64,000 nt of DNA from Caballeronia hypogeia (lineage in GTDB: Bacteria; Pseudomonadota; Gammaproteobacteria; Burkholderiales; Burkholderiaceae). Made by a program: the position numbers and the translations under genes. The notes under the pieces are model-generated. The model ran no database searches. It was not told the origin of the DNA and worked only from the letters and a program-made list of their open reading frames with translations. The stretch is taken from contig NZ_FCOA02000003.1 of NCBI RefSeq assembly GCF_001544875.2, positions 496,001-560,000 on the forward strand. The letters run 5' to 3'. Numbering within the stretch: position 1 is the first letter of the stretch; every line of letters begins with the position of its first letter. Shown here in pieces: positions 8,780 to 17,454 of this stretch.

Positions 8780-10456
8780 TTAAGCGTGTGCCTGGCGCGA
8801 TGCGTACACGCGCTCCTTGAACGGCGCGATGCCGATGCGGTTGAACGTCTCGATGAAGCGCTCATCCTCGGTCCGATGCTCGACGAAGGTGTCGATCACC
8901 TGCGAGATCACGTCGGGCATTTCCTCGGCCGAGAACGACGGGCCGATCACCTTGCCCAGATGCGCGCCGGTTTCGCCCGAGCTCTGCTCGCCGCCGAGCG
9001 TCACCTGATACCACTCCGAGCCGTCCTTATCGACGCCCAGAATGCCGATGTTGCCCACGTGGTGATGACCGCACGCGTTGATGCAGCCCGAGATGTTCAG
9101 CGACATGTCGCCCAGGTCGTACACGTAGTCGAGATCGTTGAAGCGGTCCTGAATGGCGAGCGCGATCGGAATCGACTTCGCATTCGCGAGCGAGCAGAAA
9201 TCGCCGCCCGGGCACGCGATGATGTCCGTCAGCAAGCCGATGTTCGCCGTCGCGAAACCGAGCGCCTTCGCGCGTTCCCACACGGTGTACAGATCGTGCT
9301 TCTTCACGTTCGCGAGAATCAGGTTCTGCTCGTGCGATACGCGGATTTCGCCGAACGAGAATTCGTCGGCCATCGTGGCGACGTCGTCCATCTGCTGGTC
9401 GGTGGCGTCGCCCGGCGCGATATGGCGCTGTTTGAGCGACAACGTGACCGCCGCGTAGCCCGGCACCTTGTGCGGGCGCACGTTGCGCTCGACCCAGCGC
9501 GCGAACTGCTTGTTCTCGATCAGATGCTTTTCATACGACGCATCCGTGTCCGCGAGCTTCTCGTAGACGGGCGGCGCGAAGAACTTCGACACGCGATCGA
9601 CTTCTTCCTGCGTGATCGTCGACGGGCCGTCCTTCAGGTGCTGCCATTCTTCCTCGACCTGCTTCGAGAACTTCTCGGCCGACAGCGCCTTCACCAGAAT
9701 CTTGATGCGCGCCTTGTACATGTTGTCGCGGCGGCCGTAGCGGTTGTATACGCGCAGCACGGCTTCGCAATAGGTGATGAGGTGTTGCCACGGCAGATCG
9801 CGCTTGATGATCGCGCCGACGATCGGCGTACGGCCGAGACCGCCGCCCGCGAGAATGTCCATCACGAGCTCGCCCTGGGCGTTCTTCTTCAGATACACGC
9901 CCATATCGTGGATCTGCACGGCCGCGCGGTCTTCCGCCGAGCCGTTCACCGCGATCTTGAACTTGCGCGGCAGCCACGCGAATTCCGGATGGAACGTCGA
10001 CCATTGACGCAGGATTTCGGCCCACGGACGCGGATCGACGACTTCGTCGGGCGCGACGCCCGCGAACTGGTCCGCCGTGATGTTGCGAATGCAGTTACCC
10101 GACGTCTGGATCGCGTGCATCTGCACCGAGGCGAGCTTGCGCAGGATTTCCGGCGTCTCTTCGAGCTCGACCCAGTTGAACTGGATATTGGTGCGCGTCG
10201 AAAAGTGGCCGTAGTTGCGGTCGTGCTCGCGGGCGATCGTGGCGAGCATGCGGAGCTGGTCGCTGCGCAGGTTGCCGTACGGAATCGCGATGCGGTGCAT
10301 ATACGCGTGACGCTGATAGTAGAGGCCGTTCTGCAGACGCAGCGGACGGAATTCCTCTTCGCTCAATTCGCCCGACAGACGGCGGCGGACCTGGTCAGCG
10401 TACTGCGCGACACGTTCGTCGACGATGCGTTGGTCGATCTGATCGTATTGGTACAT
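8780..10456 (-). CDS. cysI: Sulfite reductase hemoprotein (CysI/NirA family)
   Basis: Siroheme/[4Fe-4S] enzyme reducing sulfite to sulfide by six electrons. The 558-residue protein holds two ferredoxin-like half-domains and the cluster-binding cysteines in ACPGGDFCSLANAKS and ISGCINACGHHHVGNIG. TSGNCIRNITADQFAG marks the first siroheme half. No CysJ flavoprotein lies nearby, so the electron donor must be encoded elsewhere. The start at 10456 (MYQYDQIDQR) is typical; an upstream extension lacks family similarity. First gene of the minus-strand cys block, divergent from cysB. Confidence 0.94.
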   Translation of the reverse strand: MYQYDQIDQRIVDERVAQYADQVRRRLSGELSEEEFRPLRLQNGLYYQRHAYMHRIAIPYGNLRSDQLRMLATIAREHDRNYGHFSTRTNIQFNWVELEETPEILRKLASVQMHAIQTSGNCIRNITADQFAGVAPDEVVDPRPWAEILRQWSTFHPEFAWLPRKFKIAVNGSAEDRAAVQIHDMGVYLKKNAQGELVMDILAGGGLGRTPIVGAIIKRDLPWQHLITYCEAVLRVYNRYGRRDNMYKARIKILVKALSAEKFSKQVEEEWQHLKDGPSTITQEEVDRVSKFFAPPVYEKLADTDASYEKHLIENKQFARWVERNVRPHKVPGYAAVTLSLKQRHIAPGDATDQQMDDVATMADEFSFGEIRVSHEQNLILANVKKHDLYTVWERAKALGFATANIGLLTDIIACPGGDFCSLANAKSIPIALAIQDRFNDLDYVYDLGDMSLNISGCINACGHHHVGNIGILGVDKDGSEWYQVTLGGEQSSGETGAHLGKVIGPSFSAEEMPDVISQVIDTFVEHRTEDERFIETFNRIGIAPFKERVYASRQAHA

Positions 10457-10608
10457 TCGGGGGCCCCAAGTTCTTGTCAAAAGCGCTGCGTCCTAGGTTA
10501 CGCAGCGCGTCTCATCCAATCGAATATCCATTGATTCACTGCCGCGCGAGCCGTTCAGACGGATCGCTCATTTGCTTATGACAGGTGGAGATATGGATAT
10601 TGGAAAAA

Positions 10609-10638
10609 TTGGACTGATAGTAAAGAACCTGCTATATA
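10609..10638 (+). promoter_or_regulatory. Possible cysB promoter
   Basis: TTGGAC (10609-10614) and TATATA (10633-10638) with an 18-bp spacer, 46 bp before the cysB ATG, inside an AT-rich 227-bp divergent region that must also hold the cysI promoter and CysB sites. The -35 match is imperfect. Confidence 0.35.
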
Positions 10639-10683
10639 TTGCAAACGACTGAAAAATTACTTTGATATGCGGCTGGGTTATAA

Positions 10684-11625
10684 ATGAATCTGCATCAGTT
10701 CCGCTTCGTGCGCGAGGCCGTCCGGCAGAACTTCAACCTGACGGAAGCCGCGAAGGCGCTGTATACGTCGCAGCCCGGTGTGTCCAAGGCGATCATTGAG
10801 CTGGAGGACGAACTGGGCGTCGAAATCTTCACGCGGCACGGGAAACGCGTGAGGTCGCTCACCGAGCCGGGGCGGATCATCCTCGCGTCGGTCGAGAAAA
10901 TATTGCAGGAAGTGGAGAGCCTTAAGCGCGTCGGTAAAGATTACGCGGCGCAGGATCAGGGCAATCTGGTGATCGCCGCGACACACACGCAGGCGCGTTA
11001 TTCTCTGCCCGCCGCCATCGCGGAGTTCAAGAAGCGCTTTCCCAAGGTCCACCTTTCGATTCTGCAAGGCAGCCCGACACAGGTCGCCGAGATGGTGATC
11101 CACGATCAGGCGGATATCGCCATCGCGACCGAGGCGATCGCCAACTACAAGGAACTGGTGTCGCTGCCCTGCTTCCAGTGGCAACATCTGGCCGTCATGC
11201 TGCCGGATCATCCGCTGCTGGAACGCAAGACGCTCACGCTCGACGATCTCGCGCAGTACCCGATCATCACCTACGAGGCGTCGTTCGCCGGGCGCAGCAA
11301 GATCAATCAGGCCTTCGGATTGCGCAATCTGACTCCGGATATCGTGCTCGAAGCGATCGATGCGGACGTCATCAAGACTTACGTCGAACTGGGGCTCGGC
11401 GTCGGGATCATGGCGGATATCGCTTTCAATCCGGAGCGCGACCGTCATCTGCGCGCGATGCCGGTCGGACATCTGTTCGGCACCAACGTCACGCGGCTCG
11501 CCCTCAAGCAAGGCGCGTATCTGCGCAGCTATGTGTACACGCTCGTCGAGTTGCTGTCGCCGTCGCTGAACCGCAAGCTGATCGAACAGGCGCTGTCGGG
11601 CGAGCACGAAAGCTACGAGCTTTGA
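10684..11625 (+). CDS. cysB: LysR-type regulator CysB
   Basis: Transcription activator of sulfate assimilation genes that senses O-/N-acetylserine. It has 313 residues: winged helix-turn-helix at about 1-60 (MNLHQFRFVREAVRQNFNLT, then TSQPGVSKAIIELEDELG) and a periplasmic-binding-like effector domain with the CysB-specific TTHTQARY-like segment (here ATHTQARYSLPAAI). The divergent position next to cysI-DUF934-cysHDN-cobA is the classical betaproteobacterial arrangement and points to regulation across the shared spacer. Confidence 0.95.
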   Translation: MNLHQFRFVREAVRQNFNLTEAAKALYTSQPGVSKAIIELEDELGVEIFTRHGKRVRSLTEPGRIILASVEKILQEVESLKRVGKDYAAQDQGNLVIAATHTQARYSLPAAIAEFKKRFPKVHLSILQGSPTQVAEMVIHDQADIAIATEAIANYKELVSLPCFQWQHLAVMLPDHPLLERKTLTLDDLAQYPIITYEASFAGRSKINQAFGLRNLTPDIVLEAIDADVIKTYVELGLGVGIMADIAFNPERDRHLRAMPVGHLFGTNVTRLALKQGAYLRSYVYTLVELLSPSLNRKLIEQALSGEHESYEL

Positions 11626-11693
11626 ATCGCGGCATCAAGCGGTGGCCGCGCGCTGCCGAAAATAACGAATACCTTTCCCTTGGAGACCTTCCG

Positions 11694-12854
11694 ATGACGT
11701 TGTCGAAGTTCACGCGCCGGCTCCTGGCCGGCGTTGTCTTGTCCGCAATCGCCGCCGCCGCGCACGCGCAACTGAAAGTAGGCATCGATCTGTCCAGCAC
11801 GGGGCCGGCCGCCGCGATCGGCATTACCAGCAAGAACGCGATGCTGATGTGGCCGAAGACGATCGCCGGCCAGAACGCGGAGTACATCATCCTCGACGAC
11901 GGCTCGGACCCGGGCGCGGCCGTGCGCAATATCCGCAAGCTCATCAGCGAAGATCACGTCGATGTGATCGTCGGGCCGAACATCACGCCGGCGGCGCTCG
12001 CGGCGCTCGATCCCGTCGCCGAATCCGAAACGCCGATGATCACGCTGATCGGCTCGGCTTCCGTGGTCGAGCCGCAGGAAGGCAAGAAAGTGTGGGCGTT
12101 CAAGATGGCCCAGACCGACCGCGCCATGGCCGACGTGATGACGCGTTACATGGCGAATCACGGCATCAAGACGGTTGGATTCATCGGTTTCGCGGACAGC
12201 TACGGAGATAGCTGGCTCAACGAATTCACCAAGTTCGCCGATTTGCGGCATATCAAAATCGTCGCGAGCGAGCGCTTCAACCGGACGGACGCGAGCGTCA
12301 CCGGCCAGATCCTCAAGCTGATGTCCGCGAAGCCGGATGCGGTGCTGATCGCGGGCGCGGGCACACCGACCGTGCTGCCGCAGCGCACGCTGGTCGAGCG
12401 CGGCTACAAGGGCGCGATCTATCAGACACACGGGATTGCCACGCCGGAGTTCATCAAGCTGGGCGGCAAGGACGTCGAAGGCACGCTGTTTCCGACGCAG
12501 CCGGTGGTCGTCGCGCGCACGCTGCCGGCGGATCATCCGTCGAAAAAAACCGCGCTCGCGTTCGTGAATGCCTATGAAGAGAAGTACGGCAAGGGCAGCG
12601 TCACGCAGTTCGCGGGCGATGCAGCGGGCGTATATCCGCGTCTGCAGGACGCCGTGGCGCGCGCGCTCAAGGCGGGCAAGCCGGGCACCAAGGAGTTTCG
12701 CGTCGCGCTGCGCGCGGAGCTCGAACACGCACATGAACTCGTCGTGCCGAACGGCGTGGTGAATACCAGCGCGACGGATCACGTCGGACTGGATCAGCGT
12801 GCAAGCGTGATGGGCGTGATCAAAAACGGCGCGTTCACGTATCTGGCCCAGTAA
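11694..12854 (+). CDS. Periplasmic binding protein, LivJ-like (Peripla_BP_6)
   Basis: A 386-residue exported binding protein with a clear signal peptide (RRLLAGVVLSAIAAAAHAQ) followed by LKVGIDLSSTGPAAAIG, the start of type-I amino-acid-binding folds; a central segment GFIGFADSYGDSW is also typical. The ligand (branched-chain amino acid, amide or aromatic compound) cannot be read from sequence. No permease or ATPase gene adjoins it, so it is an orphan component that may use a transporter encoded elsewhere. It lies 68 bp after cysB; read-through from cysB is possible. The start has GGAG 9-10 bases upstream. Confidence 0.88.
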   Translation: MTLSKFTRRLLAGVVLSAIAAAAHAQLKVGIDLSSTGPAAAIGITSKNAMLMWPKTIAGQNAEYIILDDGSDPGAAVRNIRKLISEDHVDVIVGPNITPAALAALDPVAESETPMITLIGSASVVEPQEGKKVWAFKMAQTDRAMADVMTRYMANHGIKTVGFIGFADSYGDSWLNEFTKFADLRHIKIVASERFNRTDASVTGQILKLMSAKPDAVLIAGAGTPTVLPQRTLVERGYKGAIYQTHGIATPEFIKLGGKDVEGTLFPTQPVVVARTLPADHPSKKTALAFVNAYEEKYGKGSVTQFAGDAAGVYPRLQDAVARALKAGKPGTKEFRVALRAELEHAHELVVPNGVVNTSATDHVGLDQRASVMGVIKNGAFTYLAQ

Positions 12855-12968
12855 TTTCGGATTTTCCGAAAACGCCGCCGGAGTTGCTTGCCTGCGATGG
12901 CTTTTTGGGTAATAATCGCCGACTCGATTGGCTCGTTGTGACGCTGTTTCGCTACGAGCCTAATGCGA

Positions 12969-13053
12969 GCCCAGGTGGTGAAATTGGTAGACGCAGGGGA
13001 CTCAAAATCCCCCGCCGCAAGGCGTGCCGGTTCGATTCCGGCCCTGGGCACCA
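12969..13053 (+). tRNA. tRNA-Leu (anticodon CAA)
   Basis: Complete class II tRNA of 85 nt: acceptor GCCCAGG pairs with CCTGGGC, the anticodon loop CTCAAAA gives CAA (reads UUG), there is a long variable arm typical of leucine tRNAs, the T-loop is GGTTCGATTCC, and the 3' CCA is encoded. A strong terminator follows. Confidence 0.97.
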
Positions 13054-13063
13054 GGATTCTGTG

Positions 13064-13094
13064 AAAAAGCCGCTTCTTCGGAGGCGGCTTTTTT
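13064..13094 (+). terminator. Intrinsic terminator of tRNA-Leu
   Basis: 8-bp stem GCCGCTTC/GAGGCGGC closed by a TTCG tetraloop, flanked by an A-run and followed by six T. It ends 41 nt after the mature tRNA. Confidence 0.9.
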
Positions 13095-13150
13095 GCGTTT
13101 GGAGTTTTGACTTCGCCGCATGCGTAGCGCCCTTCTGCGCCACGGCTCGG

Positions 13151-13270
13151 TTACGCGTCGTTGCGCCGGTCCAGCCAGGCGTCCAGCCAGGGAAAGCCGA
13201 AGTGCATGATCATGCATGCCACCAGAACGATCCAATATTCTCTGAAAAACCCGAGTACGAAGCTCAACAT
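13151..13270 (-). CDS. Very small putative membrane protein (39 aa)
   Basis: A 39-residue frame from ATG 13270 to TAA 13153-13151: MLSFVLGFFREYWIVLVACM, then IMHFGFPWLDAWLDRRNDA. It has one strongly hydrophobic helix (about residues 8-28) and an amphipathic charged tail, and a purine-rich stretch (GGAAGGG) lies 8-15 bases before the start. I do not recognise a family. It lies 60 bp downstream of another small membrane protein on the same strand, which suggests a two-gene unit. It could still be a chance ORF; conservation would decide. Confidence 0.5.
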   Translation of the reverse strand: MLSFVLGFFREYWIVLVACMIMHFGFPWLDAWLDRRNDA

Positions 13271-13330
13271 CTCGCCACCCTTCCCTTAAGCAACGCCAAC
13301 CGCACAGAAAATATGTAGCACCCCAAAGAT

Positions 13331-13636
13331 TCAACGAGTGGATACGGAGGCAGGATCTCCCTGACCTCTTCGCTGAACCAGCGAGGCGAAAATTCCCATA
13401 TTTGCGATCAACACCGCACGCTCAAATCGCTGCCGCGGGAACACGTCAATCTCGGCCGGAAAAGCGGCTACGGTCACATTAAGGGAAATACCCGACGCCA
13501 CTAGAGAAACAGGAAAGAATTCTTCCTTTCCGGGTTGCCGCAGCGCCACCCGCAGGATGTATTCGATCACGCCCAGAAATGCGGGTAGCCAGACCACCAG
13601 ATATCGTGCCGTCGTTTCGAAACTGCCGAGCCTCAT
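13331..13636 (-). CDS. Small uncharacterised membrane protein
   Basis: About 101 residues starting MRLGSFETTARYLVVWLPAF, with a hydrophobic helix at about residues 9-32, a short charged stretch (RQPGKEEFF), a second hydrophobic stretch (about 43-60) and an amphipathic C-terminal part. GAGGG precedes the ATG at 13636 by 6 bases. GC and codon use are lower than in flanking genes, which suggests recent acquisition or weak selection. No family recognised. Probably co-transcribed with the 39-residue membrane ORF downstream. Confidence 0.55.
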   Translation of the reverse strand: MRLGSFETTARYLVVWLPAFLGVIEYILRVALRQPGKEEFFPVSLVASGISLNVTVAAFPAEIDVFPRQRFERAVLIANMGIFASLVQRRGQGDPASVSTR

Positions 13637-13954
13637 CGTCACCCTCTGTCGTTTGCGGTAATCGCCACTTTTCCACGCACGCACATGCGCTGACAGTCAT
13701 CCAGGTGGCCAACCCGCGTCGTCTCTACCGCGCCCCTCGCGTTTCCCCTAGCCTCTTCATTGCGCGAATGTGCGCAATCGCGTATACGTGTTTCGCTGCG
13801 CGCCGCAAAAATTGGCTTCCGAACGACCAAGACCGGCACGCGGGGAATCGCGAGGATTCTCATGCGCGCGGCGCCCGCGTTTCGGGTTGCTTAGGACTTT
13901 TTTGATGCCGTGAGCCGCCCACGCGAAGGGCGACAACTCGAAGATGGGTGCGAC
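13637..13954. other. Intergenic region, about 318 bp
   Basis: Lies between two divergent genes and must hold both promoters. Base composition is mixed, with an AT-richer centre. No RNA gene, repeat or convincing ORF is seen; ORFs through it lack ribosome binding sites and family resemblance. Confidence 0.5.
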
Positions 13955-15289
13955 ATGAATCGACCTGAAAACTCGCTGTCGCTAGACTCAGTAATTTGCC
14001 GCCGCTGCAACGCCGTTTCCGGCGCCGGGGAAAGCACGTGTCCGTTTTGCGGCGCAGATCGCGAGGGCGCGATCTTCACCGCCCGCGCCGACACTCCGGC
14101 GCACGCCGCCAACGACGACTACGCGACGACCCCCAATCAGCTCGATGTGCGCCGCAGCAACTGGCTCACGCGGCGCGTGCGCCGCAAGATGCTGACGTCG
14201 TATCCGGGCATGGCCGAGCCCGACAATTCGGCGCCCGCGTCGCCGCGCCGGCCCGCGCGCAGCGGCATCGCGGTGCTGGTCGGCATGATGTTCGCGGTCC
14301 TCGCGGCGGGCGTGTATTTGTATGTCGATTCGGATGACGACGATCCGACCGCCGGACGACTGGCCGTCAGCGCGGCGGGCGCCGTTCGCGACGGCCCCGC
14401 ATCCGCCGATACGCCCGAAACGAACGCAGTCACCGCGCGACCGTCTATCGACGAAAAGCGGCTTGGGTCCGAGGCCGCGGTCGCGGCAGGTCCGGCGACC
14501 GAACCCGCGCCGCTCGTCAGGCGCGACGGACGTGCATCCCAGACGCCCCGTGTGGTCGCGGCAAGCGGACCAGTAATTGCCGCGATCGCGTCGCCGGGCG
14601 TTTCGGTCGCGGGTATCGTGCCGTCGATCGCGCCGGCAGCGCCGGTGGTGTCAGTGGCGCCCGCGAACAAAAACGCGGCCACGTCGGCGGCAAAACCATC
14701 GACGGCAAGAGGCATCGACTCCGCGACGCAAACAGCCGCCCCGCTCGACAAACCCAACGCGAGCACGACTCAAGCGGCGGCAGGCAAAGAAAAACCCGGC
14801 ATGCGCAACATCGCCTCCCTCCAGCAGGCGCTCGCCAGCCACGATCTCGCGTCGGCGCGCCGCCAGATGCGCGGGCTCTCCGCGAGCGAGCGGCGCAGTC
14901 CGGAAATTGAGCGCTTCGCGGCCGATCTGTCCCGCCAGGAGCGCGAGCGCGACCGCGCGATCGCCACCTCACATGCATGCGCCGCGAGCAGAGACCCGGC
15001 ATGCGCCGTACGCAACGCCCGCCGCGCGGTTGCGCTCGACCCGAAGAATGCGCAGGCACAGGCCAGCCTGCGACACGCCCTCGCCGTCCAGGCGCAGAGC
15101 AATGCCGAATACTTCCGGCAAGCCGGCGCGATCCCGAAGCCCGTCGTCCCGGCTATGACCTTCGACGGCCGCTGGAGCGCGGCCCCGAAGCACGCCGGGT
15201 CATCGAGCGCACAGAACGACGCGGCGCGCGGTACGTTCTTCGGCTGGGGCGTGCCCACGACATCGAAGGGACGAGGCGACGCGCACTGA
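13955..15289 (+). CDS. Zinc-ribbon membrane protein with a long disordered Ala/Pro-rich linker
   Basis: A 444-residue protein of unknown function. A zinc ribbon at the N-terminus has two pairs, C15-x2-C18 and C29-x2-C32 (ICRRC, TCPFCGAD). A basic stretch (RRVRRKM) follows, then one transmembrane helix (about 102-123: IAVLVGMMFAVLAAGVYLYV), about 180 residues rich in Ala, Pro, Ser and Thr, and a C-terminal helical domain (about 290-390) resembling TPR-type repeats (HDLASARRQMRGL and ACAVRNARRAVALDPKNAQAQ). The topology suggests a cytoplasmic zinc ribbon tethered to a periplasmic helical domain. The start at 13955 is chosen over a GTG at 13910 that lacks a ribosome binding site. Confidence 0.7.
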   Translation: MNRPENSLSLDSVICRRCNAVSGAGESTCPFCGADREGAIFTARADTPAHAANDDYATTPNQLDVRRSNWLTRRVRRKMLTSYPGMAEPDNSAPASPRRPARSGIAVLVGMMFAVLAAGVYLYVDSDDDDPTAGRLAVSAAGAVRDGPASADTPETNAVTARPSIDEKRLGSEAAVAAGPATEPAPLVRRDGRASQTPRVVAASGPVIAAIASPGVSVAGIVPSIAPAAPVVSVAPANKNAATSAAKPSTARGIDSATQTAAPLDKPNASTTQAAAGKEKPGMRNIASLQQALASHDLASARRQMRGLSASERRSPEIERFAADLSRQERERDRAIATSHACAASRDPACAVRNARRAVALDPKNAQAQASLRHALAVQAQSNAEYFRQAGAIPKPVVPAMTFDGRWSAAPKHAGSSSAQNDAARGTFFGWGVPTTSKGRGDAH

Positions 15290-15398
15290 CGGCCTGCGCA
15301 ACGAACGCGCCGCGGAAGAACGGAATAAGGCTCCACGCGCATTCGTTTAAAGGTGACGAACGAACTGACGGCACGCCGCTGCCGAAGGAGTCACCATC

Positions 15399-16496
15399 AT
15401 GCAAACCAGATTGTGGAGCCGCGTCCTCGCGTGCGCCGCCGTGGTCGCGACCTTGACGGGCATCGCCTCGTGCGGCGGTTCGAGCGACAACAACATGCCT
15501 TCGGCGACGCGCTTCAAGATGACGGTCGTCGTCTCCGATGGCGCCGTCGCCGCGCCGCACACCGACGCCAATCTCAAGAACGGCTGGGGCGTCGCGTTCA
15601 ATCCGAACGGCTTCGCCTGGGTCGCCGACAACGGCACGCAGAAGGCCACGCTCTACGATGGCAACGGCGTCGTTCAGTCGCTCGTCGTGGCGATTCCGCC
15701 GACCGCGAACGGCACGGCGGATCCGACCGGGATCGTCTTCAATAAAGGACCGGATCTCGTGGTCGCCCGCAACGGAAAGTCGGGCGTCGCGGCGTTCGTC
15801 TTCGCGGGCGAAGGCGGCTCGATCACCGCGTGGGCGCCGGCCGTCGACACGAACAATGCATTCACCGTCGTCGATTCGAGCGCGTCGGGCGCCGTCTACA
15901 AGGGACTCGCGATCGCGGCGACCGCGTCGGGCGCGCATCGCCTGTACGCGACCGACTTCCACAACAACAAGGTCGATGTCTTCGACGGCAGCTTCACGAA
16001 AATCGCCGTGCCCGGCGGCTTCAGGGACACGCAGATTCCCGTGGGCTTCGCGCCTTTCGGCATTCAGGCGATCGGCTCGAAAATCTTCGTCACTTATGCG
16101 AAGCAGGACAGCGACGCCCACGACGACGTGGCCGGCGCGGGCCTGGGTTTCATCGACGTGTTCGACATCGACGGCAACCTGATGCAGCGTTTCGCCGCGA
16201 ACGGCGCGCTCAACGCGCCGTGGGGCATGGCGCAGGCGCCAGCGAACTTCGGCACCTTCAGCAACGACATCCTCGTCGGCAATTTCGGCGACGGCACCAT
16301 CAACGCGTTCGATCCGAACAGCGGCGCGCTCGTCGGCCAGTTGGCTAACACGAACGGCATGCCTCTCGTGCAGCAGGGGCTGTGGGGCATCGCGTTCGGC
16401 AACGACCTGGACGCGCAGCCCTCGAACACGCTGTTCTTCGCCGCCGGGCCGAACGACGAGGCCAATGGCGTATACGGGCGCATCGACATGCAATGA
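15399..16496 (+). CDS. TIGR03118-type beta-propeller lipoprotein
   Basis: A 365-residue putative lipoprotein. The signal peptide ends in a lipobox-like LTGIASCGGSS with Cys25. The mature part has repeated blades of the pattern GWGVAFNPNGFAWVADNG, YATDFHNNKVDVFD, GFAPFGIQAIGSKIFVTYA and GLWGIAFGND, which I recognise as the TIGR03118 family of NHL/SMP-30-like propellers with unknown function. GAAGGAGTCACC gives a good ribosome binding site for the ATG at 15399. It lies about 110 bp after the zinc-ribbon gene; co-transcription is possible but unproven. Confidence 0.8.
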   Translation: MQTRLWSRVLACAAVVATLTGIASCGGSSDNNMPSATRFKMTVVVSDGAVAAPHTDANLKNGWGVAFNPNGFAWVADNGTQKATLYDGNGVVQSLVVAIPPTANGTADPTGIVFNKGPDLVVARNGKSGVAAFVFAGEGGSITAWAPAVDTNNAFTVVDSSASGAVYKGLAIAATASGAHRLYATDFHNNKVDVFDGSFTKIAVPGGFRDTQIPVGFAPFGIQAIGSKIFVTYAKQDSDAHDDVAGAGLGFIDVFDIDGNLMQRFAANGALNAPWGMAQAPANFGTFSNDILVGNFGDGTINAFDPNSGALVGQLANTNGMPLVQQGLWGIAFGNDLDAQPSNTLFFAAGPNDEANGVYGRIDMQ

Positions 16497-16561
16497 AACG
16501 CGCGCGCTTTTTCCCTGGGCGATGACGCCGGCACACGGACGCGCATCGCCATTCCGGGCGT

Positions 16562-16588
16562 CGTCCGCATCGCGGGCGGCGCTTTTTT
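16562..16588 (+). terminator. Probable intrinsic terminator
   Basis: 7-bp stem CGTCCGC/GCGGGCG with a 3-nt loop, followed by GCGC and six T. It ends the lipoprotein transcript before rsuA. Confidence 0.55.
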
Positions 16589-16660
16589 GCCGTCGGCGAC
16601 GGATGGATGCGGGCCGAAAGCGCGCCTTGCTAGAATGCGCGCTTCAACTCAGCTCATCCG

Positions 16661-17374
16661 ATGGACCTCGAAACCCTCCTCTTCTCCCAAGGCTTCGGGT
16701 CGCGCCGCCAGTGCCGCGGCATCGTGGCCGAGGGCCGCGTGCGTATCGGTGGCGCCGTGCATGACGATCCGCGCGCCAGTCTCCCCGTCGCGGCCGGTCT
16801 CGAATTCGAAGTCGACGATCACGCCTGGACATATCGCGAAAAGGCCTATATTGCCCTCAACAAGCCCGCGGGCTACGAGTGCTCGCGCGATCCGCAGCAT
16901 CATCTGAGCATCTTCCATCTGTTGCCGCCGCAACTGGCCGAGCGCGGCGTGCAGGCCGTCGGCCGGCTCGATCAGGACACGACCGGCCTCTTGCTGCTCT
17001 CCGACGACGGCGCGTTCGTGCACGCGTTCACGTCGCCGAAGCGCAAGGTGCCGAAGGTGTATCTCGCGACCGTGCGTCACGCGCTCGACGACGAGCAGCT
17101 CACGAAGCTGCGCGAAGGCGTGCTCCTGCACGGAGAGACCAGACCGAGCGCCGCGCTCGCGGCCGTGCGGCGCGACGAGCGGCTGCTCGAGCTCACCGTG
17201 CTCGAAGGCAAATATCATCAGGTGAAGCGGATGGTCGCGGCGGCGGGAAACCGCGTGGAGAAACTGCATCGCGAGCGGGTCGGCGGTTATGCTTTGCCGG
17301 ATACGCTCGCGGAAGGCGCGTGGAGCTGGCTCGAAGAAGCCGATCTCGCCGCGCTGCGCGCGAAGCCGGGCTAG
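16661..17374 (+). CDS. rsuA: 16S rRNA pseudouridine(516) synthase RsuA
   Basis: Converts U516 of 16S rRNA to pseudouridine. The 237-residue protein has an N-terminal S4 RNA-binding domain (LLFSQGFGSRRQCRGIVAEG), the catalytic motif AVGRLDQDTTGLLLLSDDG with the nucleophilic Asp, and the family C-terminal GKYHQVKRMVAAAGNRVEKLHRERVGG. It matches RsuA more closely than RluB/E/F by its length and the NKPAGYECS segment. Confidence 0.9.
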   Translation: MDLETLLFSQGFGSRRQCRGIVAEGRVRIGGAVHDDPRASLPVAAGLEFEVDDHAWTYREKAYIALNKPAGYECSRDPQHHLSIFHLLPPQLAERGVQAVGRLDQDTTGLLLLSDDGAFVHAFTSPKRKVPKVYLATVRHALDDEQLTKLREGVLLHGETRPSAALAAVRRDERLLELTVLEGKYHQVKRMVAAAGNRVEKLHRERVGGYALPDTLAEGAWSWLEEADLAALRAKPG

Positions 17375-17454
17375 ACGCCGCCAGTTGGCAGATTCACCGT
17401 TGCACCGGGCGTGCAGCCGTTGTCGATCGATCTACTTCGAAGGTTGAGGACATC

